Positions 17,071 to 26,808 of a DNA stretch of 64,000 nucleotides are shown here, in pieces. The notes below the pieces were generated by a model. The model did not search any database, was not told the origin of the DNA, and saw only the letters and a list, made by a program, of their open reading frames with translations. Source of the stretch: an uncultured Lachnospiraceae bacterium (GTDB taxonomy: Bacteria > Bacillota > Clostridia > Lachnospirales > Lachnospiraceae); assembly GCA_947176965.1 (NCBI GenBank), contig CAMWSU010000002.1:1-64000 (forward strand), written 5' to 3'. The position numbers and the translations under genes were made by a program. Positions within the stretch are counted from its first letter, which is position 1; every line of letters starts with the position of its first letter.

Positions 17071-18225
17071 TTATCCATGATATGCCTTCATCAATTCCTG
17101 ATAAATGGTTTCTTCCGAATACTTACGCTCATATTCGGCGTATGCTTCTCTGCATAATGCGCCGTATTGCTCCTCCGTCAGCGCTCCGACCGCCGCAATC
17201 TTTTCTGCCAGATCTTTGCTGTCACCGACATGATACAAAAATCCCGTCTCACCATTTCTGACGATCGTACTCACATTGGGCGTGTCCGCAGCAATCACAG
17301 GACATCCTGCGGCATATGCCTCAAGGATTGTCATGGGCATCCCCTCATATAATCTGGATGAAAAGATGAGTCCCCTTGCCCGTGCAATATAGGACAACGT
17401 CTCCTCATGAGAAATCTTCCCCTTCATTTCCACATTGGTCATGCCGCGCTTACGGAGCACTTCCCGCAATTCAGCAAAATCTTCGCCCTCTCCGATCAAT
17501 ATCAGTTTTTCCCCAGACTGTTTTTCAAAGGCATCCAGTACCTCAAAGGTTCCCTTAATCCGCTCCGTGCGTCCGACACAGACAAAGAACGCTTCCTTTT
17601 CCGTGATTCCCTTTCCTTCGGACACATAATTCGCTTTCAGTATGATCTTATCAGCCGGAATCGCTTTTTTCAATTTTTCCTCACAGAATTTTGTCAGGAT
17701 CAGATAGCAATCCGGTTTCTGAAAGGTTCCGATTCTCCTGTGTATCCAAAACATGACATCTACAAGAATTGTCTGTACTTTGGAGTGACGGTAACAACCG
17801 TACTTGACCGAATGCAGGATCCCTTTTTGCAGACATTCCTCGCAGTTATGCCCATCCCTGTACAGCAGCCCGTTCGCGCATACAAAACGCATATTGTGAA
17901 GCGTCTGCACAAGCCGGCATCCTTGCTTTTTGGCGACGCCATACACAGAAAAACTAACCAGCGGGAGCGTATTATGCACATGCACCACCTCGATCTGATG
18001 CTCCCGTATCAGCCTGCATACCTCACGCCTGCTCTGAAAGGAATACAGCGTTCGAAATGGCAGCAGAAGTCTGCCCGCGATTCCGTTCTTTCCAATCTGC
18101 TGATTGGAAAGAATGTAGGTGATCACATGATGTCCGCGGTTTCGGAGAAGCTGCACCTCATTCTCAACAACGGTGTCTTCTCCGCCCGCAAATTTATATT
18201 TGTTGTGGATAATTAAAATATTCAT
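17071..18225 (-). CDS. GT4-type glycosyltransferase
   Basis: MNILIIHNKYKFAGGEDTVVENEVQLLRNRGH...VCVGRTERIKGTFEVLDAFEK...RLYEGMPMTILEAYAAGCPVIA. Confidence 0.9.
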   Translation of the reverse strand: MNILIIHNKYKFAGGEDTVVENEVQLLRNRGHHVITYILSNQQIGKNGIAGRLLLPFRTLYSFQSRREVCRLIREHQIEVVHVHNTLPLVSFSVYGVAKKQGCRLVQTLHNMRFVCANGLLYRDGHNCEECLQKGILHSVKYGCYRHSKVQTILVDVMFWIHRRIGTFQKPDCYLILTKFCEEKLKKAIPADKIILKANYVSEGKGITEKEAFFVCVGRTERIKGTFEVLDAFEKQSGEKLILIGEGEDFAELREVLRKRGMTNVEMKGKISHEETLSYIARARGLIFSSRLYEGMPMTILEAYAAGCPVIAADTPNVSTIVRNGETGFLYHVGDSKDLAEKIAAVGALTEEQYGALCREAYAEYERKYSEETIYQELMKAYHG

Positions 18226-18306
18226 AGTAATTTATCATATCATTTCGCCTATCACATTTCAAGAAGTTTGAACCATGCAATTTGAGTATGCCCCCCTGAT
18301 TTCCTG

Positions 18307-19251
18307 TTAGACAAATTTTTTCAAAAAAGAGCACCTCCGCATCAGCCACACCGATCCAAAACTTGCCGCTGCCGTAACAATCACCCTGCCGACACCCTCC
18401 CTAATCTCTACCCCACAGACATATCGTGTGACAAAGTCCCATATCGTCAAATAAAAATCATGAATGAGGTAAACCCCAAAACACATCTCTGCCCCTTTTG
18501 CTATGATCCGCGCATTCTTTTCCCCAATGTCATGATATTCCAAAAGCTTCCTGCACAGTAAAAAGATCATCACTACCGCACCGCACAGGAACACACCATG
18601 AAACATACCTCCTGCTTGCAGACACATAATCACATACGATAACATTCCAAACGCACATATGGCATATCCCCACATTTTCTGCCACTGTACTGTATGGAAA
18701 TAGTATCCTGCCGTAAAATAGAATGCATACCTCGCCCAGTTCCAGTTAATAATGTCGGTCATCCATGAAGTCCATTCCAGTTTGGGAATATTCTGCAGTC
18801 CCGGAACTGCTATTGAAAAAAAGTAAGAAACTCCCAAAAAATACTTTAACAAGATTCGATTTTCCGCAATTTTACTAAAAAAGGGCATTCCCATATAAAT
18901 ACCAACGATCAGATAGCAAAACCAAAGATGATACCTCCCCTGCGCCAGCATTACCAAGATTTCCTTTACAGAAAGTGCCTCATTTCTCATAAGCGGTAGA
19001 AATACCCCATAAAGTATCGTATAAAACACAGACCAAAAACAGAACGCCATACCAATCCGCAGTATATTTCGCGAATACAGTGTCTTGAGATCAATTTCTT
19101 CTTCCCTGGACAGCCACACCGCCCCACTGATCATTACAAACAACTCTACCGCCCAAGAAAAATATCTTCCCATCCCAGAATGAATACCGATCACACCGAC
19201 TATTGCGATGATCCTGAGAATATCACAGTAAACGATACGTTCTCTTCGCAT
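18307..19251 (-). CDS. Membrane acyltransferase (acyltransferase-3 family-like)
   Basis: RERIVYCDILRIIAIVGVIGIHSGMG, multi-TM. Confidence 0.8.
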   Translation of the reverse strand: MRRERIVYCDILRIIAIVGVIGIHSGMGRYFSWAVELFVMISGAVWLSREEEIDLKTLYSRNILRIGMAFCFWSVFYTILYGVFLPLMRNEALSVKEILVMLAQGRYHLWFCYLIVGIYMGMPFFSKIAENRILLKYFLGVSYFFSIAVPGLQNIPKLEWTSWMTDIINWNWARYAFYFTAGYYFHTVQWQKMWGYAICAFGMLSYVIMCLQAGGMFHGVFLCGAVVMIFLLCRKLLEYHDIGEKNARIIAKGAEMCFGVYLIHDFYLTIWDFVTRYVCGVEIREGVGRVIVTAAASFGSVWLMRRCSFLKKFV

Positions 19252-19287
19252 AACATGTACTCCTTGATCTGTCCTTTATGTTGTTTC

Positions 19288-19587
19288 CTAATCATTTTGC
19301 CTGATTGAGTCTATGAGATTTGAAATTGCCTGCACCTGACCGTCAGTTAATCCGCCAGCATCAATAGAAGGACAGATTATCTTGATTTCCCTTCCCAGCA
19401 GATAATCCGTGTTGCATTTATAAAGATATGAGAGTGAAAGCAATACCTCAACGCTGGGCGTACGCTCCCCTGTCTCATATCCTGATATAATGCTGGGTGA
19501 AATCTTTAAGATATCTGCAACCTGTTTTTGTGTCAGGTTATTTTCCATGCGCAATTCCTTTAATCGTTCTGCCAATCCACTTATCAT
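19288..19587 (-). CDS. XRE-family HTH regulator
   Basis: LAERLKELRMENNLTQKQVADILKISPSIISGYETGERTPSVEVLLSLS. Confidence 0.93.
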   Translation of the reverse strand: MISGLAERLKELRMENNLTQKQVADILKISPSIISGYETGERTPSVEVLLSLSYLYKCNTDYLLGREIKIICPSIDAGGLTDGQVQAISNLIDSIRQND

Positions 19588-19703
19588 TTCAAATATAATA
19601 CCCCTCTACACTTTTCACATTATTTTTAATTGTACATTTTTTTGCAACACATAGGGTGTTTCGCAAAAAATCAAAACTACGCCTAATGTGTTCGCTTATT
19701 GTG

Positions 19704-19731
19704 TTTACTTGTTCTCTTCAAATGGTATAAT
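19704..19731 (+). promoter_or_regulatory. Candidate extended -10 promoter
   Basis: TTTACT - 16 bp - TATAAT with upstream TGG; upstream of 19781 ORF. Confidence 0.5.
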
Positions 19732-19780
19732 TAATTAAAAGAATACTGCATAGAAAGATACGAAAATTCGGAGAATATAA

Positions 19781-21022
19781 ATGAAATATGCAAATCTCAA
19801 TTATCACTGGCGAAATGATGAAATAAATATAGGAGATGATATTCAATTATTGGCGATAGACTATCTGTATACTTTGATGGGCATTCCGGCAGAAGAAATT
19901 GTCAGAATTCCTTTTTATGAACTATGTGACTACAATGGTAAGGAAGTGATGTTACCCATTTGTTTTCCGTTTCATAATTATATAAAAGACGACTTCTATA
20001 CACAATTTTCAGAAAAGATCACTCCGGTTTTCTTACATTTAAGCATCGGCGGAATAAAGCTTTCTTCAAAAGATATCGAATACTTAAGAAAATATGAACC
20101 AATCGGCTGTCGGGATTTGAATACATTACGTGTTCTGCGGCGAGAAGGCATCACGGCTTATGCCAGCGGATGCATTACCCAGATTTTTCCCGCCAGAAAA
20201 AATGAATCTGCATCCCAAAGCGTCTTCTTAGTTGATGCAGACCGGATGTTGTTCGATCATATTCCAATTGAACTCAAACAGCACGTCAAAGTAAGAACAC
20301 ACGCTTTAAGATACTCCGAAATAGAGAAAACATCCCGGGAAATGGCCATCGCCCAATTAAAAGAATATGCAGCGGATGCAGCGTTCATTATTACGTCCAG
20401 ATTGCATTGCGCGCTCCCTGCTATTGCAATAGGGATTCCGACTATTTTTGCCGCGCCGAAAAGATCCCATAGATTTGAAGGGATCGACAGGATGGTTCCA
20501 TTTTACAGTGCAGAAGAATATTCCAATATTAACTGACATTCTGTTGCAGTTGATGATCGGCAGATAAAAAATAAGATGATTGATTTAGACATCAGACGGC
20601 TCAAGCAGGAACACGTTGATGAAACAGAACTGCAACAGATCAACCGGATTTTTGATACAGAGTCCACAAACCAATATCATATGGATTATATCACGGAATC
20701 TGTCCGCTTCATCAATGCTTTAATGAAAAAGCAGCACGGCGCAATCCGTTATTACTTATGGGGAATTACGCCAACGGCTTTAACCCTGTTTTGGCATATC
20801 AAAACGTATTATCCGAAATCTCTCCTATTGGGCGTCATTGATAAAAATAAAAAAATAGAGTTTTGCGAAACCGTTTCAGGCAGTAAGGATGAAATTATTA
20901 AAGAAAAAGATGCATGGGTGTTTGTCTGTACCCGAAACGCTCTCAATGAATCCAAAGATTTTTTTGCGCGTAATGGGATGAAACTTTATTATGAGTGTTG
21001 CGGAGACCAATATATCTATTAA
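19781..21022 (+). pseudogene. Polysaccharide pyruvyl transferase with C-terminal Rossmann-like region, interrupted by one in-frame TGA (20534-20536)
   Basis: ORFs 19781..20536 and 20576..21022 are in the same frame; joined translation ...YSNIN*HSVAVDDRQIKNKMID... is colinear with 49773..51035 and 51122..52453, which have W at the stop position. Confidence 0.8.
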
Positions 21023-21068
21023 GTTTCACTCCTTAATCTGTTCATCCCCAATTCAGATATTATGCCTC

Positions 21069-23150
21069 TTATTCAAACACAAGCCCATATAGCTTCCATC
21101 CTCTGTATGAATACACTTCCTCCTCCGCCACAGGGTGCCGCTCCTTGATGCCGTAAGCAGTCTCGGCCCCGGCACAATCAAGATAGAAATAAACATACCT
21201 CCCTGACGGATGCTCCTGTATCAGGCATTCCACGGCCTCCGCATCAGGAACCATGAACACTGCAAACGGAATATTGTCACCGGATGCCGTTATTTCTCTT
21301 CTGGAAACCTTTGGGTTCCAATATTCCACATATTCGCCATACTCTCCTTCCTGAAGGATTTCCACCTCCCTGAATCCGTCAAAATAGTAAGTACATTGAT
21401 CTACAGCCGGAAACAAGACAATATCCCTTTCAAAATCCACGACCGCGAGCGCCTCCCACAGAGCTTTTTCCAACCAAAGTGTCTGCTTGTTATAAATCAT
21501 GGCGTCTCCCGGTACCGTATTCACACTACCGGTAGAGATCATGGTTCCATCCCCGATCGGAAACGTATCAAATGCGTACTTCGACACCGGATCGATCGTC
21601 CGATAGCAGGCTGTCAGCAGCAGTGCCGACAAAACCGCCGGCACCACAGGAAGAAACCGCATTCTGGTCATCTTGATATCGTCAGACAGCTCTAGCACAA
21701 ACACGTCCGCTGTCAGATACAGACACATCGGAATGATGTTGGAATATCTGGCATGATTCACTGTCACAAAAAGACAACTAAAAACGGTAAATCCCATCTG
21801 CGCCGATAACAATGGAAAAAGCCAAAAAACATTGCGGCTTTTTCCACTCAGAAAAAGCCAGAACCCATTCCGGCTAATGCCGCCTCGTGCAAACAGAAAC
21901 ACGCCCAAAAGGAGCGCCAATAGGACAAAGATCCAGTTGAAATTAAAAAGATAAAGAACCTTCAGTTTTTCTGTGACATACTTCATATCCAGCGCAAAAC
22001 CGCCGGTTCCGCCCCATCCGCCCAGTATCAGGATCGTTCCGCCCCACAAAACGGCAGCAAGCGCCATTGCATAATACTGCGGTCTGCAAAACAGCCCTTT
22101 CACCCTGTCCGCAAAACGACCGGTTCCCTTCCCACACAATTCGACCGCCACAATACCGATGCACAAAAACCCATAGATCACAATGGCAGGCTCTTTGATA
22201 AAACAGAAAAATATCCCCGAAACAACCTGCAGTATCCATTGTTTTTTGACTGTAAAATACAGTACGACCGGAAACAGACAGATACAATAAAAATCCAGAC
22301 TATAGTAATTCACCATTCCAAGCATAAACGGCGACCACGCATAGACCGCTGTGCACACCGCATAAAAAATCTCTTTTTTCTCCGGTACGACCGCCCTTAA
22401 TATCCCATAATACGCACAGATACCGGTCAGGAAAACGATCACGTTCCCAAGGATCATTCCCTCTGCCACATTCTGACCCATAACAGCCGTACAAAACCGG
22501 ATCATCGCACTGACAGTCAGGGAAATATGCCCATATAAAGCCATACTGCTGAACGAATAGACCGATGCCTGGCGGCTTGTCATATAATAACCCCAGCCGT
22601 CCCACTTAAACTGGAACATCGCAGGATCATATACTAAGAGCAGCGAGATCAGACACAGCAGAAACAGAAATTTATGAGAAACAATGTTCTTTTTCCATAA
22701 CTCCCATCCGTTTCTGACCGCCTTCTTTTCTATACGGAACAGATACCAGCACGCGGCTGTCGCCACCGCTGCCACAAGGAACTGTGAACAGACTTTATAC
22801 CGCTCCTCATACAGACCTCCCGCTCTGATTAAGAAAACGAGGTTTGATACCAGAAACAGAATACTGCATATCCATAAAACCCCGCTGCAGACAAGAATCT
22901 GTCTGCGCAGCCCGCTTTGTCCGGAAACATTCCGGCACAAACCGATATATGCCGCTCCAGCCGCAGCGCAGGCAAGCAGATGAAGCAGCATCAGAACCTC
23001 ACTTTCATGGGATGCCGCCAATGTGGAAAAGCCAAATCCAAGATAAGCGCTGCTTACGGCAGACAGCCCCAGTATGGTTCCCTGCACCTTTTTATTTTTC
23101 AGGAATTTTTTCACAAACAATGGTTCATCGGGCAGAATCCATCTGCTCAT
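21069..23150 (-). CDS. Large multi-TM membrane protein (GT-C/GT39-like glycosyltransferase candidate)
   Basis: 693 aa with many hydrophobic segments; glycan cluster context. Confidence 0.55.
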   Translation of the reverse strand: MSRWILPDEPLFVKKFLKNKKVQGTILGLSAVSSAYLGFGFSTLAASHESEVLMLLHLLACAAAGAAYIGLCRNVSGQSGLRRQILVCSGVLWICSILFLVSNLVFLIRAGGLYEERYKVCSQFLVAAVATAACWYLFRIEKKAVRNGWELWKKNIVSHKFLFLLCLISLLLVYDPAMFQFKWDGWGYYMTSRQASVYSFSSMALYGHISLTVSAMIRFCTAVMGQNVAEGMILGNVIVFLTGICAYYGILRAVVPEKKEIFYAVCTAVYAWSPFMLGMVNYYSLDFYCICLFPVVLYFTVKKQWILQVVSGIFFCFIKEPAIVIYGFLCIGIVAVELCGKGTGRFADRVKGLFCRPQYYAMALAAVLWGGTILILGGWGGTGGFALDMKYVTEKLKVLYLFNFNWIFVLLALLLGVFLFARGGISRNGFWLFLSGKSRNVFWLFPLLSAQMGFTVFSCLFVTVNHARYSNIIPMCLYLTADVFVLELSDDIKMTRMRFLPVVPAVLSALLLTACYRTIDPVSKYAFDTFPIGDGTMISTGSVNTVPGDAMIYNKQTLWLEKALWEALAVVDFERDIVLFPAVDQCTYYFDGFREVEILQEGEYGEYVEYWNPKVSRREITASGDNIPFAVFMVPDAEAVECLIQEHPSGRYVYFYLDCAGAETAYGIKERHPVAEEEVYSYRGWKLYGLVFE

Positions 23151-23632
23151 AAATTCTCCTCCTCGAAGACCGGCTGCTCCACCCGATATTCAAACCGCGT
23201 CTTGTCCGAATCTCCCGCATACGGTCCCTGCTTGATCTCATACATCTCCACTTCCTCAAGCACCTCAAAGCCGTGCCCGCCTGTCGAGAGCAGGATAATA
23301 TCTCCCGCATTCAATATATAGCTTTTCAGATAGCGCTGATCCTGATCAAAAAAATCCACCCGCAGCCTGCCGCTTTTGATCACTAAAACCTCCTGCGTAT
23401 AATGAACCTCCCGATGAACAACATTATGCACATGAGGTTTTATCAATTTTCCTGTCGGATGATGCATATAGGCAAGCTGCTGGGAATAATCGTCGGGCGT
23501 AAAAAAATGAATGCCATCATCCCGCTCGTCTCCCTTAATGATGATCGCCAGTGTCTCTTCCCCATTCTTAATAAAAATCGGCTGCACGCAAATTTCCTCC
23601 CGTTCGCTTTTCTGCCGTCCTTGCAAGTCCAA
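23147..23632 (-). CDS. Cupin-like protein
   Basis: GKLIKPHVHNVVHREVHYTQEVLVIKSGRLRVDFFDQDQRYLKSYILNAGDIILLSTGGHGFEVL. Confidence 0.7.
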   Translation of the reverse strand: MDLQGRQKSEREEICVQPIFIKNGEETLAIIIKGDERDDGIHFFTPDDYSQQLAYMHHPTGKLIKPHVHNVVHREVHYTQEVLVIKSGRLRVDFFDQDQRYLKSYILNAGDIILLSTGGHGFEVLEEVEMYEIKQGPYAGDSDKTRFEYRVEQPVFEEENL

Positions 23633-23655
23633 ATCAAAGACAGCCTATACAACAC

Positions 23656-24657
23656 TTACCAATAACATCCTTCCTCAATTTCATGACTCCCTTTCGGTCT
23701 TTCTTCCTCTAACGGTCGGACCCAATAGGAATTCATGTATTGATTCATTGCTTTTCCATATCCACCGATCTCCCAGCGTTTTCCTTTTATACCGAATAAA
23801 ATCTGAGTCGCCCCTCCTAAATGAATGATGGTTTTTCCCATTCGCTTTATTTCTGCGGCCAAATTGAATCCATAGGCGCCGCATCCTATGATCGCCACAT
23901 CAAAATCCATCTTATGGCATTCCGATTTCATCCAATCAAGCGCTTCAAACCAATCCTTAAATCGATCATCCCTCTCTCCCGCGATTGTCTGGACAGCCTT
24001 TATCGTTTTTAACTCAAATTCCGGCAGGATTTCGTGCTGTTCCGGTTTATTGGAAAATAGTTTCTCTCTGTTTTCTTCATACTGCATTCTGATAGAACGC
24101 TCAAACGGATGAATAACCAATACCTTCTTTCCTTTGAGCTTCGCCGACCACGGTCCGGCTCCTTGCACACCGCACGCCGACCACGGTTTTAACCATTCAA
24201 TATGGGATATCATCGTATCCTTCTGATATACGTCATGCAGATAATCTTCCATATACAAATGCCAATACCCCTGCAGATCGATTGCAGAACAGTCATTCAG
24301 CACCATGTCAACATAGCGCTCCCCACACTCCAGATCATAAGGGAAAAAGCCGGCATTTTTGCATAGCTGCTTCAGCGCACTTTCTCTGTGGTCTATGTGC
24401 GGAATCATTCTGTGCTCAATGACCTGCCTGAGCATATTCATCTCAATAAAGCCCATCCTCCCTGCCCAAAAAGCAGCATGATCGCTGATTGCATCACCGA
24501 TGATTTTATTTGTTTCAACCGTATCCAGCACAGGCCTCCCGCAACAGATTCGTTCTTTTTTTTTCGAAAGCGGCTTTTGGGTAAATCTTGTCCTGCAATA
24601 ATTTTTCAATTCATATTTTAACCAGACAGCTTTGTTCCGCGCTGAAATATCGCTCAT
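23656..24657 (-). CDS. GT-D-fold-like glycosyltransferase/hypothetical glycan protein
   Basis: VQGAGPWSAKLKGKKVLVIHPFERSIRMQYEENREKLF...FDVAIIGCGAYGFNLAAEIKRMGKTIIHLGGATQILFGIKGKRW; start at MSDISARN after AAAGGAGATAGG. Confidence 0.6.
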   Translation of the reverse strand: MSDISARNKAVWLKYELKNYCRTRFTQKPLSKKKERICCGRPVLDTVETNKIIGDAISDHAAFWAGRMGFIEMNMLRQVIEHRMIPHIDHRESALKQLCKNAGFFPYDLECGERYVDMVLNDCSAIDLQGYWHLYMEDYLHDVYQKDTMISHIEWLKPWSACGVQGAGPWSAKLKGKKVLVIHPFERSIRMQYEENREKLFSNKPEQHEILPEFELKTIKAVQTIAGERDDRFKDWFEALDWMKSECHKMDFDVAIIGCGAYGFNLAAEIKRMGKTIIHLGGATQILFGIKGKRWEIGGYGKAMNQYMNSYWVRPLEEERPKGSHEIEEGCYW

Positions 24658-24704
24658 TCCTATCTCCTTTCCTGTGCATATTCTCCGGGCATATCTGATT
24701 GCAT

Positions 24705-25490
24705 TCACTCACTTTTTTTGAAAACAAAGCACTTTGAATAAACATTCCTATTATTTATCTGTTGTATTGCCGGATCAACCATACTGCTATAAGAGTCAAT
24801 CAACACATAACCCGCCGCTATAAAATATCCGACAAGCTCCTCTTCCTTAAAAATATAACGTGGATATTCTGCGTCATAGATCACTCTTTCTATTTGTTTA
24901 CAGATCCATTCCTTATCACTGACAGCCGTTCTTTCAATGATGATATACTCAAACTCTTTTTCAAACAGCGTGTCTAAAATGTTCTTGTAATCTCTGATAT
25001 ACTGCAAAACCCCTGAACAAAGCACACAGGTATTACTCGTGATCTTATCTATGGGATATGCAAAAGACAAATGCCCGTCTTCAAAATGCTCCTTCCCATA
25101 TTCGTAAAAATGCCGTTGTTCCACGACAACCCATCTTATATCTCTTGGAAGAATATCTTTATTCTGCCAATATGTACTGCCAAAAGAGCCTCCGAAATCC
25201 ACAACTTCTTTACATCCGCTTTTGGAGTCCGCCAACGCCTTATTAATATGCGCGACTAACCTGTAGTTATATGCTTTTTCATAAAACAAAAAGGTATCCC
25301 GCTCATAAACGGCCTCGCCTTTTCTCACTGCCCAGGCCGCATTAATCGCCTTTTGATATATCAGATCAGAATCATAGCCCCTGCACTCTGCTTCTGCGGC
25401 TTCCCAAGAGGAATATTCTCCTATCAGACCGGAAACGATCTCCCCTCCCCCAATAATTTTATCCTTTATCGCACGAAACAGTTTTCTCAT
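24705..25490 (-). CDS. TIGR04325-like methyltransferase
   Basis: GLIGEYSSWEAAEAECRGYDSDLIYQKAINAAWAVRKGEAVYERDTFLFYEKAYNYRLVAHINKAL...EVVDFGGSFGSTYWQNK. Confidence 0.75.
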   Translation of the reverse strand: MRKLFRAIKDKIIGGGEIVSGLIGEYSSWEAAEAECRGYDSDLIYQKAINAAWAVRKGEAVYERDTFLFYEKAYNYRLVAHINKALADSKSGCKEVVDFGGSFGSTYWQNKDILPRDIRWVVVEQRHFYEYGKEHFEDGHLSFAYPIDKITSNTCVLCSGVLQYIRDYKNILDTLFEKEFEYIIIERTAVSDKEWICKQIERVIYDAEYPRYIFKEEELVGYFIAAGYVLIDSYSSMVDPAIQQINNRNVYSKCFVFKKSE

Positions 25491-26797
25491 GGCTGCTTTT
25501 CTCCTCCTTCAGACACGCTTACTTCACACTGCCCACCATGCACTCCACTCAACAGGCTCTGATCTGACCACAGATAATCCCATTCCCCAAATCTGCCGAT
25601 CGTGTGAATTCCCTCTTTTTTTAGATAGTTCCTAACAATATCCCGATCATTTTCCATCCCGTTATAGAAAATCACATTCCCGAACGGAAGCAGTCTGTAA
25701 TCGACGAATTCAATATCATCTTTTTGGCAGAGCTTCATTTTTCTAAGCGCATACAATGTATTTTCAATCACTTCTTCCCGATTTATTTTCTCCCAATCTC
25801 CATGGTATATCTCAAACTGCAATGAGCTATATCCGGCGGGAACATTATTCGAAGACTTTATTCCCGGACTATTGACACGTGCCGCCATGATGTCCTCATC
25901 ATAAATATACATCCACAAATGCTTTGCAATATTCAGTTTATGAAAACCGATGGACACGATGCTGACCTTTGTATATTTAAGCCGCTTTGCCGCTTCTGTT
26001 ACATTTTCCGGCACATTCCTTACTATTTCCGGCATCCGGCAAAGCGGCAGAGAACTAACCAGCTTGTCATAATGGACGTGATCACCATCGTGAAAAAAGA
26101 CTTCCTTCTTTGCTGTATCTATCCCAACTACGTCTTTATTGTATATAATGTGATCCCTTTTTATTAATGGATCTAAAAATGCCTCATATCCCCCTTCAAC
26201 AGGATATCGCATTTCATTTGCGTAATAATCGATTCCGGTATCCGATGTAAATGAACCCATCAGAATCTTATGAAAATCGGGATTTTGCAGCCTTTTCCCA
26301 ATCCATGTTGTTGATAACTCATCGGCCTCCATTCTCCAGTACTTTCTTGTATAACAATCATAAAAATCCCTCTTAAACGCTCTCCCATAAGAACCTAAAA
26401 GCCAGTCTCCGTAATTTGCAATCTCTATCCCGGTACTTCGATCCAGAAATGATTCGATATATTCACACCTTTCCTCGGGCGAAAAGCAGGAAAGATTATT
26501 GATCACCGGATGCTTTATATATTTTCCGTTGTAAAAATTGTACGCAATTGGTTCATGCCTGGTAAATTGGGTTTTATCAAACAGTTCTCGTGCTGCTTCT
26601 GATTTCGTAAAGGACAGGTGCACTGCAGAATCAAATGTAAAGCCGTTTATTGTAAAAGATTTGCACAGTCCCCCCGGACGGCTGTCTTTTTCGTATACGC
26701 GAATATTCTCACACTCTGCATAACTGTTCAAATATCCTAAACCGGCAATTCCGGCACCCAGCACAACTGTATCCATAAAATGATTCTCCTTTGACAC
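25487..26797 (-). CDS. FAD/NAD(P)-dependent oxidoreductase/mutase (UDP-galactopyranose mutase/amine-oxidase-like)
   Basis: TVVLGAGIAGLGYLNSYAECENIRVYEKDSRPGGLCKSFTINGFTFDSAVH. Confidence 0.75.
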   Translation of the reverse strand: MSKENHFMDTVVLGAGIAGLGYLNSYAECENIRVYEKDSRPGGLCKSFTINGFTFDSAVHLSFTKSEAARELFDKTQFTRHEPIAYNFYNGKYIKHPVINNLSCFSPEERCEYIESFLDRSTGIEIANYGDWLLGSYGRAFKRDFYDCYTRKYWRMEADELSTTWIGKRLQNPDFHKILMGSFTSDTGIDYYANEMRYPVEGGYEAFLDPLIKRDHIIYNKDVVGIDTAKKEVFFHDGDHVHYDKLVSSLPLCRMPEIVRNVPENVTEAAKRLKYTKVSIVSIGFHKLNIAKHLWMYIYDEDIMAARVNSPGIKSSNNVPAGYSSLQFEIYHGDWEKINREEVIENTLYALRKMKLCQKDDIEFVDYRLLPFGNVIFYNGMENDRDIVRNYLKKEGIHTIGRFGEWDYLWSDQSLLSGVHGGQCEVSVSEGGEKQP

Positions 26798-26808
26798 CTT
26801 CAGTGCCC

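Noticed and set aside
20534-20536. Genome-wide reassignment of TGA to Trp
   Set aside because: Other well-supported genes terminate at TGA (e.g. 14920..16047 ends ...AAG GTA GAT TGA) and Trp is encoded by TGG throughout; a local mutation or readthrough is more likely.
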